From Microbacterium halimionae (lineage in GTDB: Bacteria; Actinomycetota; Actinomycetes; Actinomycetales; Microbacteriaceae): a stretch of DNA of 64,000 nucleotides. Of this stretch, positions 1 to 9,166 are shown one piece after another (position 1 is the first letter of the stretch; every line of letters begins with the position of its first letter). The position numbers were made by a program, and so were the translations under genes. The DNA is taken from the NCBI RefSeq assembly GCF_011761265.1, contig NZ_JAAOZB010000002.1, positions 1,116,001-1,180,000 of the forward strand, in the 5' to 3' direction. Below the pieces are notes generated by a model. It had not been told where the DNA came from. It made no database searches and saw only the letters and a list, made by a program, of their open reading frames with translations.

Positions 1-573
1 GTCAGTGAGCCCATCGCTGCAGAGCAGCCAGCGATCCCCGACTTGCGTATCGCGCTCTGTCACTGTCACAGCATCCGTCTCAGCGCCACGGAGTGAGGCC
101 GTGATGATATTGCGCCGCGGGTGGTACGCGGCGTCCTCAGGAGCGAGCAAACCGTGCTCGACGAGCACCTGAACGTACGAGTCGTCCCGCGTCTCTCGGG
201 TGAAAGCTCCGTGACGCAACAAGTAGCCACGCGAATCGCCGGCATGTGCGAGAAGTAACGACCCCGAGGCCGAGAGGAAAAGCCCGGTGAATGTTGTCGC
301 CATGCCCTCAAGAGATGCATCCGAGTCGACTAACGAGCGAAGATCCCAGTTCGCATCACTGATCCGCGCTGTGACAGCATCAGCGTTGGCAATGCGCCCG
401 CCAAGAGCGCCCACCCGCTGCACGAGAGCCGCGGATGCGATATCTCCCGACGGACCCCCTCCAACGCCGTCAGCCACAGCAGCACCCCAGTGCGCCGCGA
501 AGGCGGCGTCCTGGTTTGTCTGCCGAAACGCGCCGATGTCAGAAACGGCCGTGGCATGGAGCCTCAGCTGCAC
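1..573 (-). CDS. PP2C-family serine/threonine protein phosphatase (C-terminus cut by window edge)
   Basis: The frame runs off the left edge, leaving about 191 N-terminal residues. PPM/PP2C metal-binding motifs appear in order: TNQDA (residues 19-23), VADGVGG (33-39), AGDSRG (111-116) and CSDGLTD (185-191). The first motif has Gln where many bacterial members have Glu (NED). The start is a GTG just after the ctaF stop, and the protein begins directly with the catalytic fold. Enzymes of this family remove phosphate from Ser/Thr using two metal ions. It may counter the PASTA kinase elsewhere in this window, but that is inference. Domains beyond the catalytic core cannot be seen. Confidence 0.85.
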   Translation of the reverse strand, partial: MQLRLHATAVSDIGAFRQTNQDAAFAAHWGAAVADGVGGGPSGDIASAALVQRVGALGGRIANADAVTARISDANWDLRSLVDSDASLEGMATTFTGLFLSASGSLLLAHAGDSRGYLLRHGAFTRETRDDSYVQVLVEHGLLAPEDAAYHPRRNIITASLRGAETDAVTVTERDTQVGDRWLLCSDGLTD

Positions 574-578
574 GGTAT

Positions 579-1013
579 TCAGCGCGCGAAGTATCCGCGA
601 TAGTACTCGAAGACCCAGCCCACGATTGCGATGACGAAGACGCCAACGCCAACCGGCACCATCCAGGTACCGACAGCGAAGCCAATCATCGCGATACCAG
701 CAGATCCTGCAAGTACGATGGGCCACCACGACCACGGGCTGAACTCGCCCATCTCGGGATCCCCGTCGTCGATATCTGCCGTGAGGCTATCTTCGGGCAG
801 CTCACCGCTCTGAGCCTTGTGCACCTGGTTGACGTAGAAACCGATCATCAGAGCCATCAACGTTGCAAAGAGCAGCGCAGTCGAGCCGACCCATTCGACC
901 GCGTTTACAAACGCGAGGTCAGGGTGCGCGATGACACTCCATACCGTGTACACCACGGCCATGAGGAAAAAGAAGCCGGCGAGAATCCACCAGAGGTTGG
1001 TATTCGTGCGCAC
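579..1013 (-). CDS. ctaF: Cytochrome c oxidase subunit 4, actinobacterial type
   Basis: A 144-residue membrane protein with four hydrophobic segments: two near the N-terminus (about 8-28 and 42-62) and two after an acidic loop (about 98-118 and 120-136). The length and the EYYRGYF-type C-terminus fit CtaF, the small subunit of the actinobacterial aa3 oxidase. It does not contact the metal centres and is thought to stabilise the complex. It starts three bases after the ctaD stop, so it is the last oxidase gene of a ctaC-ctaD-ctaF operon. The context makes the assignment secure. Confidence 0.9.
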   Translation of the reverse strand: MRTNTNLWWILAGFFFLMAVVYTVWSVIAHPDLAFVNAVEWVGSTALLFATLMALMIGFYVNQVHKAQSGELPEDSLTADIDDGDPEMGEFSPWSWWPIVLAGSAGIAMIGFAVGTWMVPVGVGVFVIAIVGWVFEYYRGYFAR

Positions 1014-1015
1014 GA

Positions 1016-2776
1016 CTACTTGACCTTTCCGTTTTCAGCGTCCACTACCGGCGCGTCAGGCGCATCCTTGCTGGGTCCGACGCCAACCGTCAACGCTGCT
1101 TCGGGGTGGTTGAGGTCAAAGGCCGGACGCTCGCTGCGAATGCGAGGGATAGAGGTGAAGTTGTGACGCGGGGGCGGGCAACTTGTCGCCCACTCCAACG
1201 ATCCTCCGTAGCCCCACGGATCGTTGACCGTGACTGTTGCAGCTTTGCGAGACGTGATCCAGATGTTGAACAAGAACGGGATCATCGACGCGGCCAAAAT
1301 CATTGCCCCGACTGTCGAAACCTGGTTCTGCCAGGTCCATCCGTCAGCGTTGGAATAGTCAGCGTAGCGACGAACCATGCCATCGACACCCAGCCAGTGC
1401 TGGATGAGGAAGGTCATGTGGAAACCGACGAAGAGCAACCAGAAGTGTATGTAGCCGAGACGCTCGTTGAGCATGCGTCCGGTCCACTTCGGCCACCAGA
1501 AGTAGAAGCCCGCGAACATCGCAAACACAACAGTGCCGAACACGACGTAGTGGAAGTGCGCCACCACGAAGTAGGAGTCCGACAGCGCGAAGTCGAGCGG
1601 AGGCGACGCGAGGATCACACCGGTCAGACCGCCGAAGACGAAGGTCACGAGGAATCCGAGCGAGAACACCATGGGCGTCTCGAACGTCACGGATCCTCGC
1701 CAGAGCGTTCCGATCCAGTTGAAGATCTTCACTCCGGTCGGAACCGCGATCAGCATCGTCATGAGAGCGAAGAACGGCAGCAGCACAGATCCGGTGACGT
1801 ACATGTGGTGAGCCCACACCGCAACGGAGAGCGCAGCGATCGAGATCGTTGCGTACACCAGAGTCTTGTATCCGAAAATCGGCTTGCGGCTAAATACCGG
1901 GAAGATTTCCGACACGATACCGAAGAACGGCAGGGCGATGATGTAGACCTCGGGGTGACCGAAGAACCAGAACAGGTGCTGCCACAGCAGAACTCCGCCA
2001 TTTTGCGGATCATAAATGTGGGCACCGAGAATTCGGTCGGCGGCGGCGGCGAAGATCGCAGCAGCGAGAACCGGGAACGCCATCAGAATCAGGATGCTGG
2101 TAATCAGCGTGTTCCAGGTGAAGATCGGCATGCGCCACATCGTCATTCCGGGTGCACGCATCGTGATGATCGTCGTGATGAAGTTGACGGCACCGAGGAT
2201 CGTACCGAATCCACTCATGCCGAGGCCAACCATCCACAGGTTTCCTCCGGCACCTGGTGTGAAGCTCGCACTCGCCAACGGCTGATATGCAAACCAGCCG
2301 AACGAAGCGGCACCCTGCGGTGTGAGAAATCCAGCCACGGCGATTGTGGAGCCGAACAAGAACAGCCAGAACGCGAAGGCATTCAAACGCGGGAATGCGA
2401 CGTCGGGCGCACCGATCTGCAACGGCAGGATGGCATTCGCAAAACCCGCGAATAGTGGAGTCGCGAACATCAGCAGCATGATCGTGCCGTGCATCGTGAA
2501 CAGCTGGTTGTACTGCTCTTTTGTCGGGACGATCTGCATGCCCGGCTCGAACAGTTCGGCACGAATGATAAGTGCCATCACGCCGCCGAGCATGAAGAAA
2601 ATCACCGAGGCGATGAGGTACATGTACCCGATCGTCTTGTGGTCAGTGGATGTAATCCACTTGACGATGATGTTGCCCTTTTGCTCGGTTCGCGACGATG
2701 TCAAAAGCGCGGCCTGGCGGGGTGGGATCGTCTTCGGTCGAGAAGACTTCTCTTGCGGCGGAAGTGTCGTCGCCAT
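1016..2776 (-). CDS. ctaD: Cytochrome c oxidase subunit I (aa3-type)
   Basis: A heme-copper oxidase catalytic subunit of 586 residues, the usual size, with about twelve membrane segments. Visible ligands are His96 (MHGTIM, low-spin heme), His274 with the cross-linked Tyr278 in GHPEVYI, the CuB pair His323-His324 in HHMYV, and His407/His409 in HFHYV (heme ligands). It reduces O2 to water and pumps protons across the cytoplasmic membrane. It lies two bases after ctaC and two before ctaF. The hydrophilic C-terminal tail of about 50 residues is typical of actinobacteria. Confidence 0.97.
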   Translation of the reverse strand: MATTLPPQEKSSRPKTIPPRQAALLTSSRTEQKGNIIVKWITSTDHKTIGYMYLIASVIFFMLGGVMALIIRAELFEPGMQIVPTKEQYNQLFTMHGTIMLLMFATPLFAGFANAILPLQIGAPDVAFPRLNAFAFWLFLFGSTIAVAGFLTPQGAASFGWFAYQPLASASFTPGAGGNLWMVGLGMSGFGTILGAVNFITTIITMRAPGMTMWRMPIFTWNTLITSILILMAFPVLAAAIFAAAADRILGAHIYDPQNGGVLLWQHLFWFFGHPEVYIIALPFFGIVSEIFPVFSRKPIFGYKTLVYATISIAALSVAVWAHHMYVTGSVLLPFFALMTMLIAVPTGVKIFNWIGTLWRGSVTFETPMVFSLGFLVTFVFGGLTGVILASPPLDFALSDSYFVVAHFHYVVFGTVVFAMFAGFYFWWPKWTGRMLNERLGYIHFWLLFVGFHMTFLIQHWLGVDGMVRRYADYSNADGWTWQNQVSTVGAMILAASMIPFLFNIWITSRKAATVTVNDPWGYGGSLEWATSCPPPRHNFTSIPRIRSERPAFDLNHPEAALTVGVGPSKDAPDAPVVDAENGKVK

Positions 2777-2778
2777 GA

Positions 2779-3684
2779 TCAGTCGTCTCCTTCAGTGGAT
2801 CCAGTGCCCGGCAGGTTCGAGAGCCGGTCGTATTGGTCGTTGATGTTGCCCGTCTGACCTTCGGCACGAAGCGACGCAAGGTAGCTTTCATACTCGTCCG
2901 CGCTCACGACCTTGACGTTGAAGAGCATGGCGGAGTGGTACTCGCCGCAGAGCTCAGCACACTTACCGGCGTAGGTCCCCTCGCGGGTCGGTGTGAACGA
3001 CCAGAAGTTCTCTTTGCCGATGTACATGTCTTTCTTGTACAGGAAGTCAATGATCCAGAAGGAGTGGATCACATCGCGCGACTCAAGCTGAATCTGCACG
3101 GTTTGATCCACCGGCATGTAGAGCGTCGGAAGCTGCGACTCGTCAACGTTGCCGGCACCGTCGTACTGGGCCTGAATGCCCATCGACCAGACAGCATCCG
3201 AACCGTCTTCGGCGTCGCCGTTGTACTGGAAGTCCCACGCCCACTGCTTGCCAATCGCGATGATCGACACGTCGGGGTCTTCGGTCTGCGTTTCAAGGAT
3301 CGTCTGATCCCGCGCCGTGAACGCGAAGAGACCGATGACAAGAATGAGGGGCACGACCGTGTAGAAGATCTCGATCGGCATGTTGTAACGCATCTGTACC
3401 GGAAGGCCGGTCTGGCCTTTGCGGCGACGGTAGGCGATCATCGCCCAGAGCATGAGACCCCAGGTGATGACGCCTACACCCAGCAACACGAGCCAGGAGT
3501 TGACCCAAAGGCCAGCGACCATGTCGGTCTGATTCGTCGCCGGGGTTCCGTCTTCGACGAATCCGGGAAGGAAGCCATGGAGCTCCGTAGGGCTGCATCC
3601 TGCAAGGACGGCAACTGCGGCCAGTCCGAGGGGCAAAGCTGCCCAGCGGATGCGACTCTTGGGAGGCACTCGTTTCGACTGCAC
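2779..3684 (-). CDS. ctaC: Cytochrome c oxidase subunit II (CuA lipoprotein)
   Basis: A signal peptide ends in the lipobox LAGC (Cys30), so the mature protein is probably lipid-anchored. Two membrane helices follow (about 60-85 and 105-125), then an extracytoplasmic cupredoxin domain. The CuA site is complete: His207 (VIHSFW), Cys242, Cys246, His250 and Met253. It takes electrons from the cytochrome bcc complex and passes them to CtaD. Translation starts at a GTG, with an AAAGGTG-like ribosome site upstream and a TACAAT -10 box 21 bases before the start. It is the first gene of the ctaCDF operon. Confidence 0.96.
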   Translation of the reverse strand: MQSKRVPPKSRIRWAALPLGLAAVAVLAGCSPTELHGFLPGFVEDGTPATNQTDMVAGLWVNSWLVLLGVGVITWGLMLWAMIAYRRRKGQTGLPVQMRYNMPIEIFYTVVPLILVIGLFAFTARDQTILETQTEDPDVSIIAIGKQWAWDFQYNGDAEDGSDAVWSMGIQAQYDGAGNVDESQLPTLYMPVDQTVQIQLESRDVIHSFWIIDFLYKKDMYIGKENFWSFTPTREGTYAGKCAELCGEYHSAMLFNVKVVSADEYESYLASLRAEGQTGNINDQYDRLSNLPGTGSTEGDD

Positions 3685-3705
3685 GGGGCACCTTTCCGGG
3701 TAAGA

Positions 3706-3711
3706 ATTGTA
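3706..3711 (-). promoter_or_regulatory. Predicted -10 element of the ctaC operon
   Basis: TACAAT on the minus strand, one mismatch from the bacterial consensus. A poor -35 (GGTTGC) lies 17 bases upstream. It leaves a short leader that contains the ribosome site of ctaC. This is a prediction only. Confidence 0.45.
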
Positions 3712-3775
3712 GCTTCGCCCAGTCTACGGCAACCTCACACTGGATTCAGGCCATGCGCCCAGGCCGATTTTCAAG

Positions 3776-3820
3776 TTTGGGGCGGTCGTAGCGGGAGATT
3801 CCGCGTTCGACCGCCCCAAA
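3776..3820 (-). terminator. Strong intrinsic terminator after erpA
   Basis: A perfect 13-bp inverted repeat (TTTGGGGCGGTCG and its complement) encloses a 19-base loop that can fold further through GCGG/CCGC. The A/T ends make it work in either direction. It sits 22 bases after the erpA stop and separates erpA from the ctaC promoter. Confidence 0.8.
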
Positions 3821-3841
3821 AGTGGCGAAGAAAAAGATTGC

Positions 3842-4207
3842 TTAGTGGAAGCTGTCACCACATGCGCAGGACCCCTGAGCGTTCGGGTTGTCGATCGTGA
3901 AGCCCTGCTCCGCGATCGTGTCCTTGAAGTCGATGTTGGCGCCGTCGAGGTACGGAACGCTCATGTCGTCGACGATGACTTCAACGCCACCGAAGTCGAC
4001 AGCCTGGTCACCTTCGAGGTAACGCTCGTCGAAGTAGAGCTGGTAAATCAGGCCGGAACAACCACCGGGCTGAACTGCGACGCGCAGACGAAGGTCGTCG
4101 CGTCCTTCCTGATCGAGCAGGCTCTTCACCTTCGCGGCGGCAGCGTCGGTCAGGCCAACGCCGTGCGGGCGGGTCTGCAGGTCGGGCGACAGTGCGGTGT
4201 CGGTCAT
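3842..4207 (-). CDS. erpA: A-type iron-sulfur cluster insertion protein (ErpA/HesB family)
   Basis: A 121-residue HesB-like domain protein. The three cluster-binding cysteines are present: one in GGCSG in the middle and the C-terminal pair in SCACG. The family carries Fe-S clusters to target apoproteins in the cytosol. An ATG four codons further upstream is possible, but TGGAG lies six bases before the chosen ATG and decides the start. It is probably monocistronic, with its own TACAAT -10 box and a strong terminator. Placement beside the oxidase genes is common in actinobacteria. The paralog name (erpA, sufA or iscA) is not certain. Confidence 0.88.
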   Translation of the reverse strand: MTDTALSPDLQTRPHGVGLTDAAAAKVKSLLDQEGRDDLRLRVAVQPGGCSGLIYQLYFDERYLEGDQAVDFGGVEVIVDDMSVPYLDGANIDFKDTIAEQGFTIDNPNAQGSCACGDSFH

Positions 4208-4254
4208 GTCACACTCCATCTCGAGAATTTGGCCGCGAAAGGCGGGATGTCTCG

Positions 4255-4260
4255 ATTGTA
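4255..4260 (-). promoter_or_regulatory. Predicted -10 element of erpA
   Basis: TACAAT on the minus strand, 47 bases upstream of the erpA start codon. No convincing -35 was seen. Confidence 0.4.
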
Positions 4261-4287
4261 CGCCGCGAGTGCCAGCGATGGGCCGGT

Positions 4288-5682
4288 CTACATTGTCCGC
4301 GCGTCGAGCCCCGCGAGGAGCAGTGCTTCTGAGAGCACCGCGCGCCGAAAGGTCTCAAGGTGCAGCGACTCATTTGGACTATGGGCTCTCGTATGAGGGT
4401 CTTCCACACCAGTCACGAGAATCTGAGCGCCCGGAAATTCACGCACAAGATCAGAAATGAAGGGGATCGAGCCGCCTACGCCCACATCGACGGCATCCTT
4501 CCCGTATCCACGACCGAGAGCGTCACGGGCGAGTTCCACGGCCCACCCGCTCGTATCTACGAGGAACGCGTCGCCACAGTCGACATCAGAGAATTCGAGC
4601 TCCGCACCGAAAGGCGCGTGTGCGCGCAAATGCTCTTCAATCGCGGCGTATGCGTCGTCGGCTTGTTGACCGGGCGCGACCCGAGCACTGATGACGACGG
4701 TGACTTCCGGCGCGAGCGTGTTGGATGCCGAGGCCACACTCGTCGCGTCGATGCCGGTAATAGTGATCGATGGCTTGTTCCAAATGCGACCGAGCAGCGA
4801 ACCTGTGCCGATCGGCTTCACGCCCGCGGGAAGTCCCGCTTCGTCGCGCAGAGTTTCCTCGCTGTACTCCGGAGTTTCGGCATCCCGCTCGTGGAGGCCC
4901 TTAACTGCAACAGAGCCGTCGTCATCCCACAGCGTCGAGAGGAGCTTCACTGTCGCCATCATCGCGTCCGGCACCACTCCCCCGAACATTCCGGAATGCG
5001 ACGCATGGTCAAGGGTCCGCACGCGCAGCGTGAAACGAGCGTTCCCCCGCAACGAAACCGTGAGCGCCGGGGTGTCAACGTCCCAGTTGCCGGAGTCAGC
5101 GACGACGATGACATCACTTCGAAGTGCGTCGGCGTTGTCGGAGAGGAACTGGCCGAAAGACCGTGAGCCGTACTCTTCTTCTCCCTCGATGAAGAGCGCT
5201 ACGCCGAGATCAAGATCGTCGCCGATTGCTTCTTTCACTGCGCGCAACGCGGCAATGTGCACCATGATCCCAGCTTTGTCGTCGGCGGCTCCGCGCCCGT
5301 AGAGGCGGCCGTCGCGCACCGTGGGCTCAAAGGGTGGCGAGTCCCACAGAGCGTCGTCACCGTGGGGCTGCACGTCGTGGTGCGCGTACAGCAATACAGT
5401 TGGGCGTCCGTTTCGCGCAGCACGAGTGGCGAGGACTGCGGGCTGACCGTGCTCATCTGTACCCGGGATGGCGGCCGATGTCACCTCGACGCTGTCGAAG
5501 ATTCCGGTGCTCTCCGCCAGAGCCGCGACAGAGTCGGCGCTGCGGCGCAACTGAGACTGATCGAATGCCGGCCACGCGATGGAGGGAATGCGCACCAGCG
5601 CGCCCAAATCAGCCAGAGCCGTCGGAATCGCGGAGTGAGCGCTTTCGCGAACAGCTTGTTCTCGGGTGTACTCAAAGGTCAT
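4288..5682 (-). CDS. M20-family metallopeptidase (dipeptidase)
   Basis: A 464-residue M20/ArgE/DapE-type hydrolase. Metal-site motifs are LLYAHHDVQPHGD (His and Asp ligands), GRGAADDKAG, and the Glu-Glu pair in FIEGEEEYGS. A dimerisation domain sits in the middle and the C-terminal ligand His is in DPHTRAHSPNE. It hydrolyses dipeptides or related amides in the cytosol; the substrate is not predictable. A longer frame exists upstream but would overlap the divergent DUF3043 gene. The ATG used here lies seven bases after a TAAGAT -10 box, so the mRNA is probably leaderless. Confidence 0.88.
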   Translation of the reverse strand: MTFEYTREQAVRESAHSAIPTALADLGALVRIPSIAWPAFDQSQLRRSADSVAALAESTGIFDSVEVTSAAIPGTDEHGQPAVLATRAARNGRPTVLLYAHHDVQPHGDDALWDSPPFEPTVRDGRLYGRGAADDKAGIMVHIAALRAVKEAIGDDLDLGVALFIEGEEEYGSRSFGQFLSDNADALRSDVIVVADSGNWDVDTPALTVSLRGNARFTLRVRTLDHASHSGMFGGVVPDAMMATVKLLSTLWDDDGSVAVKGLHERDAETPEYSEETLRDEAGLPAGVKPIGTGSLLGRIWNKPSITITGIDATSVASASNTLAPEVTVVISARVAPGQQADDAYAAIEEHLRAHAPFGAELEFSDVDCGDAFLVDTSGWAVELARDALGRGYGKDAVDVGVGGSIPFISDLVREFPGAQILVTGVEDPHTRAHSPNESLHLETFRRAVLSEALLLAGLDARTM

Positions 5683-5689
5683 GCGGGTA

Positions 5690-5695
5690 ATCTTA
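5690..5695 (-). promoter_or_regulatory. Predicted -10 of the M20 dipeptidase (leaderless)
   Basis: TAAGAT on the minus strand with a 7-base gap to the ATG. There is no Shine-Dalgarno sequence in that gap, which supports a leaderless transcript. Confidence 0.45.
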
Positions 5696-5731
5696 ATTGC
5701 ACCCGTTTTCCAACGATCTGAGGATCTTCCC

Positions 5732-6307
5732 GTGGCCACCTCTTCTGCCGCCCCCGCACCGAAGGACGCACCGACGTCTGAACCGACCGACACAACGTCG
5801 GGAAAGGGTCGGCCAACGCCGTCCCGCGCCGAGCAAGAAGCTGCGCGAAAGCGTCCGCTCGTCGCCAACACCAAGGAAGCGAAAGCCCGCGCGAAAGCTG
5901 AGCTCGCAGCGCAGCGAGAGAAGGCGCGTATCGGGATGGCTGCCGGCGATGACCGCTACCTTCCGGTGCGTGACAAGGGGCCGCAGCGAAAGTATGTTCG
6001 CGACTTCATCGACGCCGGTTGGCACATTGGTGAGGGCGTTATGCCCTTCATGGTGCTCGTCATTCTCATCACGTTCGTGCAGATCCAGTTGCTGCAGTAC
6101 TGGTCGTTCTTGGCGCTGTGGGTCTACGTCATTTTTGTGATCGGCGACATGGTCTTCACCTCCATACGCATTAAGCGTCGCGCGCGCGCTCGCTGGGGCG
6201 ACCGTATGGAGAAGGGCCTCGGCTGGTATGGCGCAATGCGCACCATCCAGATGCGCTTCATGCGTCTTCCGAAGGCTCAGGTCAAGCGCGGACAGTACCC
6301 CGTCTGA
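5732..6307 (+). CDS. DUF3043 family membrane protein
   Basis: A 191-residue protein with a charged, Ala/Lys-rich N-terminal half and two membrane helices (about 101-121 and 123-145). A basic C-terminal segment begins with IRIKRRARARWGDR. This layout matches the actinobacterial DUF3043 family, whose function is unknown. The GTG start is supported by GAGGA about eight bases upstream. It is divergent from the M20 peptidase (49-base gap) and convergent with the PKD-like protein gene, whose stop is three bases away. No enzymatic motif is visible. Confidence 0.8.
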   Translation: MATSSAAPAPKDAPTSEPTDTTSGKGRPTPSRAEQEAARKRPLVANTKEAKARAKAELAAQREKARIGMAAGDDRYLPVRDKGPQRKYVRDFIDAGWHIGEGVMPFMVLVILITFVQIQLLQYWSFLALWVYVIFVIGDMVFTSIRIKRRARARWGDRMEKGLGWYGAMRTIQMRFMRLPKAQVKRGQYPV

Positions 6308-6310
6308 TTT

Positions 6311-7075
6311 TCAGCACCCAACCCCGGCTGGATTCTCTTGGCAGGTATTGTCTACGAGCGCTGTATGAACCTCGACAACGCGGATGCCGTAGCCTGACGC
6401 CGTCGACTCAACGATGCCGGGGACAGCACGCCAGGTGCCGGAGCCAAAGTCGACGGACGCCGCGTATTCGACGGTGACACTCGCAGTATAGGTGCCTGCT
6501 GCACGATAGGCATGGCTCGTCGGCGTCGATGTGAAGTCTGGTTGGCCGAGCTGTTGCCACGAGCTACCGCCGGTTTGGGCTGCATTTGTCGATCCGTCGC
6601 CGTAGTCGAAGACGAAACGCTGGGGCACAAAGCGCACTGTGACGTCGTAGTCGAGCACTGTTCCCGCCATTCGCTGCTCGGTTGCCGATGCCACGACGTT
6701 TGTCGGCATGGCAACGACCCCGAGCCCCGCGGGCTCTCCCCCGAGCGTCGGCCGAGCCGGCACGAACGACGCGATATCGGCAAGGGTCACGTCGGGAAGC
6801 CCAACGACCATGTAACCGCCACGACACAGCTCGGTCGTGCATTCTGGCATTGCCTCGGCGGGTGAATCCTGCTGATTCGCGCCGCCCCCGCCGCTGTCGC
6901 TGCCACTGCCTCCCGCTGAACCGTCTCCGTTCCCCGGAATAGTGCTGCCAGCCCCGACATCCACCTGTGACCCGTCGGACGAAGAATGGCAATAGCTGTC
7001 CCAGGGCGCACCCCCGCCGCACGAGCCGGTTGATATCGGAACGACAAAGCTAGCGATCAGGATCAAAGGCCACAT
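6311..7075 (-). CDS. Exported protein with a PKD-like domain, function unknown
   Basis: A 254-residue protein with a short N-terminal signal or anchor (about 1-18), then a low-complexity Gly/Ser-rich stretch (about 40-70). A C-terminal part (about 150-215) has PKD-like motifs: FDYGDGS, then SHAYRAAGTYTASVTV. Several Cys residues (in TGSCGG, TELCRGG, DNTCQE and the final GVGC) could form disulfides outside the cell. PKD folds mediate binding at the cell surface. The start overlaps the end of the upstream lipoprotein gene by 13 bases, so the two are translated from one mRNA and may act together. Confidence 0.7.
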   Translation of the reverse strand: MWPLILIASFVVPISTGSCGGGAPWDSYCHSSSDGSQVDVGAGSTIPGNGDGSAGGSGSDSGGGGANQQDSPAEAMPECTTELCRGGYMVVGLPDVTLADIASFVPARPTLGGEPAGLGVVAMPTNVVASATEQRMAGTVLDYDVTVRFVPQRFVFDYGDGSTNAAQTGGSSWQQLGQPDFTSTPTSHAYRAAGTYTASVTVEYAASVDFGSGTWRAVPGIVESTASGYGIRVVEVHTALVDNTCQENPAGVGC

Positions 7076-7596
7076 ATTGAGTCGTCCTCATACCCGTCGA
7101 GGAGTTCGATCAGCTGACCGCTCGCGCTGTGTTGATCAGGCACAGTGTCGACCCGAACAATTTGGATATCTGGGCGATCTGCAGCGACCGTCGACTCGCC
7201 CGAAGGATCGACCAGGGTCACAGCCGCTACGTCGAGGCAAGCAACAATCGTCGTGCGACTGTCCGACGCGCTAATTTGCGAAACATTCCTCACAATCGAT
7301 TCGCCACCGACAGTCAGCCCATCGGCGTGCATCTGGCTGAAAGACTCACGCGCGCCAGTATTGGCATCACCGGTTGTCCAGGCGTATACCGTTTCAAAGG
7401 TGTCGGGGTCGCTGAGATCAACCTCGTTCAGGGCATCAACATAGGAACGATAGGTTTCCTCGGCCGCGGCGAAGGCTTCTGCCTCGGTCCAGGCGGCCGT
7501 GGTCTCTTCCGGGATTTCCGGAGTCGCAACGCAGCCGCTGACGCCGAGTGCGACGGCGAGAGCGATCGTCAGCGCTGTCATGGTCCGTGAATTCAC
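7063..7596 (-). CDS. Putative lipoprotein, function unknown
   Basis: About 177 residues with a short basic N-terminus, a hydrophobic core and the lipobox GVSGC, so it is probably a membrane-anchored lipoprotein. The rest is acidic and mostly helical, with the phrases YRSYVDALNEVD and FETVYAWTTGDA; NTF2-like lipoproteins of actinobacteria look similar. A TACCGT -10 box exactly six bases before a GTG suggests a leaderless start. An in-frame ATG five codons later is the alternative. It is the first gene of a two-gene operon with the PKD-like protein. Confidence 0.7.
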   Translation of the reverse strand: MNSRTMTALTIALAVALGVSGCVATPEIPEETTAAWTEAEAFAAAEETYRSYVDALNEVDLSDPDTFETVYAWTTGDANTGARESFSQMHADGLTVGGESIVRNVSQISASDSRTTIVACLDVAAVTLVDPSGESTVAADRPDIQIVRVDTVPDQHSASGQLIELLDGYEDDSICGL

Positions 7597-7602
7597 GGGC
7601 CC

Positions 7603-7608
7603 ACGGTA
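7603..7608 (-). promoter_or_regulatory. Predicted -10 of the lipoprotein operon (leaderless)
   Basis: TACCGT on the minus strand, six bases before the GTG start, with no ribosome site between. Confidence 0.45.
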
Positions 7609-7656
7609 CAACGCAGCCTCTCAGCGCCGCAGAATTATCCACAGCGTGCCCGCTGA

Positions 7657-8679
7657 TTAGTTTGCGACAAGTCCACGGTTGATCTGTCGCGCCCAAAGCG
7701 GACCACGATAGAGAAACGCTGTGTACCCCTGCACGAGGGTTGCGCCGGCATCCAGTCGTTCCTGAACGTCATCGGCAGTTTCCACACCACCCACCGAGAT
7801 GACGCAGAAATCCGACGGGACAACACCTCGAACGACACGCAACACTTCGAGGGCGCGTGACTTAAGCGGCGCCCCCGAGAGCCCGCCCGCCCCGGCTGCA
7901 GCGACGATCGCAGCGTCGGTCGTAAGCGCATCTCGACTCAGCGTGGTATTCGTTGCGATAAGGCCCGAAAGTCCCACATCTACCGCGAGGCGAGATACTG
8001 CTTCGACCTCGTCATCGGGAAGGTCAGGAGCAATCTTCACCAGAAGCGGGGTTGAGCCGGAGGCATCGCGCACAGCCTCAAGCAATGGACGAAGCGTGTC
8101 GATCGCCTGCAGCCCTCGGAGCCCAGGCGTGTTGGGTGAAGACACATTCACAACAAGGTAGTCAGCAAGAGGTGCGAGAAGCCGAGTGCTTCTCACATAA
8201 TCGAGGGTTGCGTCGGCAACATCGACAACGCGACTCTTGCCGATGTTTACACCGAGAACAGCGCGCTGGCGCTTGCGGCGAAGCTTCGTGAGCCGCACTG
8301 CGGCAGCCTGAGCACCATGATTGTTGAAGCCCATGCGGTTGATGACGGCACGGTCGGGGATCAGGCGAAAGAGGCGAGGCTTCGGGTTGCCGCCTTGTGC
8401 GAGCGCTGTGACGGTTCCCACCTCGACGTGTCCGAATCCGAATGCGTAGAGCCCTGCGGTGCCGATCGCATCTTTATCGAATCCCGCGGCGACGCCGAAG
8501 GGGGAATCAAACGTCAAGCCGAGGGCGTCGACGCGCAATGACTCTGCTGGCCGAGTAAAGCTCCGCACCGCCCAAGAAAAAGGTGCAACACCAAGCACTC
8601 GGATGAGAAGCATCGCCGAGTGGTGCGCGGTCTCGGGGTCCATGCGCGAAAGGATGTGACGGAAGAGCAGCGGGTACAT
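7657..8679 (-). CDS. pyrD: Dihydroorotate dehydrogenase, class 2 (quinone-dependent)
   Basis: A 340-residue enzyme of pyrimidine biosynthesis that oxidises dihydroorotate to orotate with FMN and passes electrons to menaquinone. Class 2 features are the N-terminal membrane-associating helix (LLFRHILSRMDPETAHH) and VNVSSPNTPGLRGLQ, with the catalytic Ser. FMN-contacting motifs LVKIAPDL and the C-terminal SVGGVET are also present. The frame extends far upstream into nrdR, but AGGA lies six to seven bases before the chosen ATG. It follows nrdR by seven bases. Its separation from other pyr genes is common for class 2 enzymes. Confidence 0.95.
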   Translation of the reverse strand: MYPLLFRHILSRMDPETAHHSAMLLIRVLGVAPFSWAVRSFTRPAESLRVDALGLTFDSPFGVAAGFDKDAIGTAGLYAFGFGHVEVGTVTALAQGGNPKPRLFRLIPDRAVINRMGFNNHGAQAAAVRLTKLRRKRQRAVLGVNIGKSRVVDVADATLDYVRSTRLLAPLADYLVVNVSSPNTPGLRGLQAIDTLRPLLEAVRDASGSTPLLVKIAPDLPDDEVEAVSRLAVDVGLSGLIATNTTLSRDALTTDAAIVAAAGAGGLSGAPLKSRALEVLRVVRGVVPSDFCVISVGGVETADDVQERLDAGATLVQGYTAFLYRGPLWARQINRGLVAN

Positions 8680-8686
8680 CGAATTC

Positions 8687-9163
8687 CTATTCGGATTCGG
8701 CGGGATTGGAATCCGCGCGGTGATCGGCACGCAGCTGACCGATCGAAGCTTCAAAGTCTTCGAGCGATTCAAACGCCTGATACACGCTGGCGAATCGCAA
8801 GTACGCGACCTCGTCGAGTTCGCGCAACGGGCCGAGAATTGCGAGTCCGATTTCATTGGTGTCGATCTGCGAGGCTCCGGTCTGACGCACCGACTCCTCG
8901 ACTTTTTGCGCCAGCATGGCGAGATCGCCCTCAGTAACTGGTCGTCCCTGGCATGCTTTTCGCACACCGGACGCGACTTTTTCACGGCTGAACGGCTCGA
9001 CCACTCCAGAACGTTTGATGACGTTCAGACTTGCTGTCTCGATAGTTGTAAAGCGTCCACCGCATTCGGGGCACTGGCGACGACGACGGATGCTGAGGCC
9101 GTCATCGCTCGTGCGGGAATCGATGACTCTCGAATCAGGGTGGCGGCAGAACGGACAGTGCAT
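8687..9163 (-). CDS. nrdR: Transcriptional repressor NrdR
   Basis: A 158-residue protein with an N-terminal zinc ribbon (CPFC at 3-6, CPECG at 31-35) followed by an ATP-cone domain. This is the standard NrdR architecture. NrdR senses dATP/ATP and represses ribonucleotide reductase operons. No nrd genes and no clear NrdR box were seen here. The gene sits between hisD (three bases upstream) and pyrD, so it is co-transcribed with hisD. Confidence 0.96.
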   Translation of the reverse strand: MHCPFCRHPDSRVIDSRTSDDGLSIRRRRQCPECGGRFTTIETASLNVIKRSGVVEPFSREKVASGVRKACQGRPVTEGDLAMLAQKVEESVRQTGASQIDTNEIGLAILGPLRELDEVAYLRFASVYQAFESLEDFEASIGQLRADHRADSNPAESE

Positions 9164-9166
9164 TTT

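Noticed and set aside
1106..2455. Long open frame (449 codons) on the plus strand opposite ctaD
   Set aside because: It is fully antisense to a complete, motif-rich ctaD and its product is rich in Arg, His and Glu without hydrophobic cores, typical of a mirror frame in GC-rich DNA.
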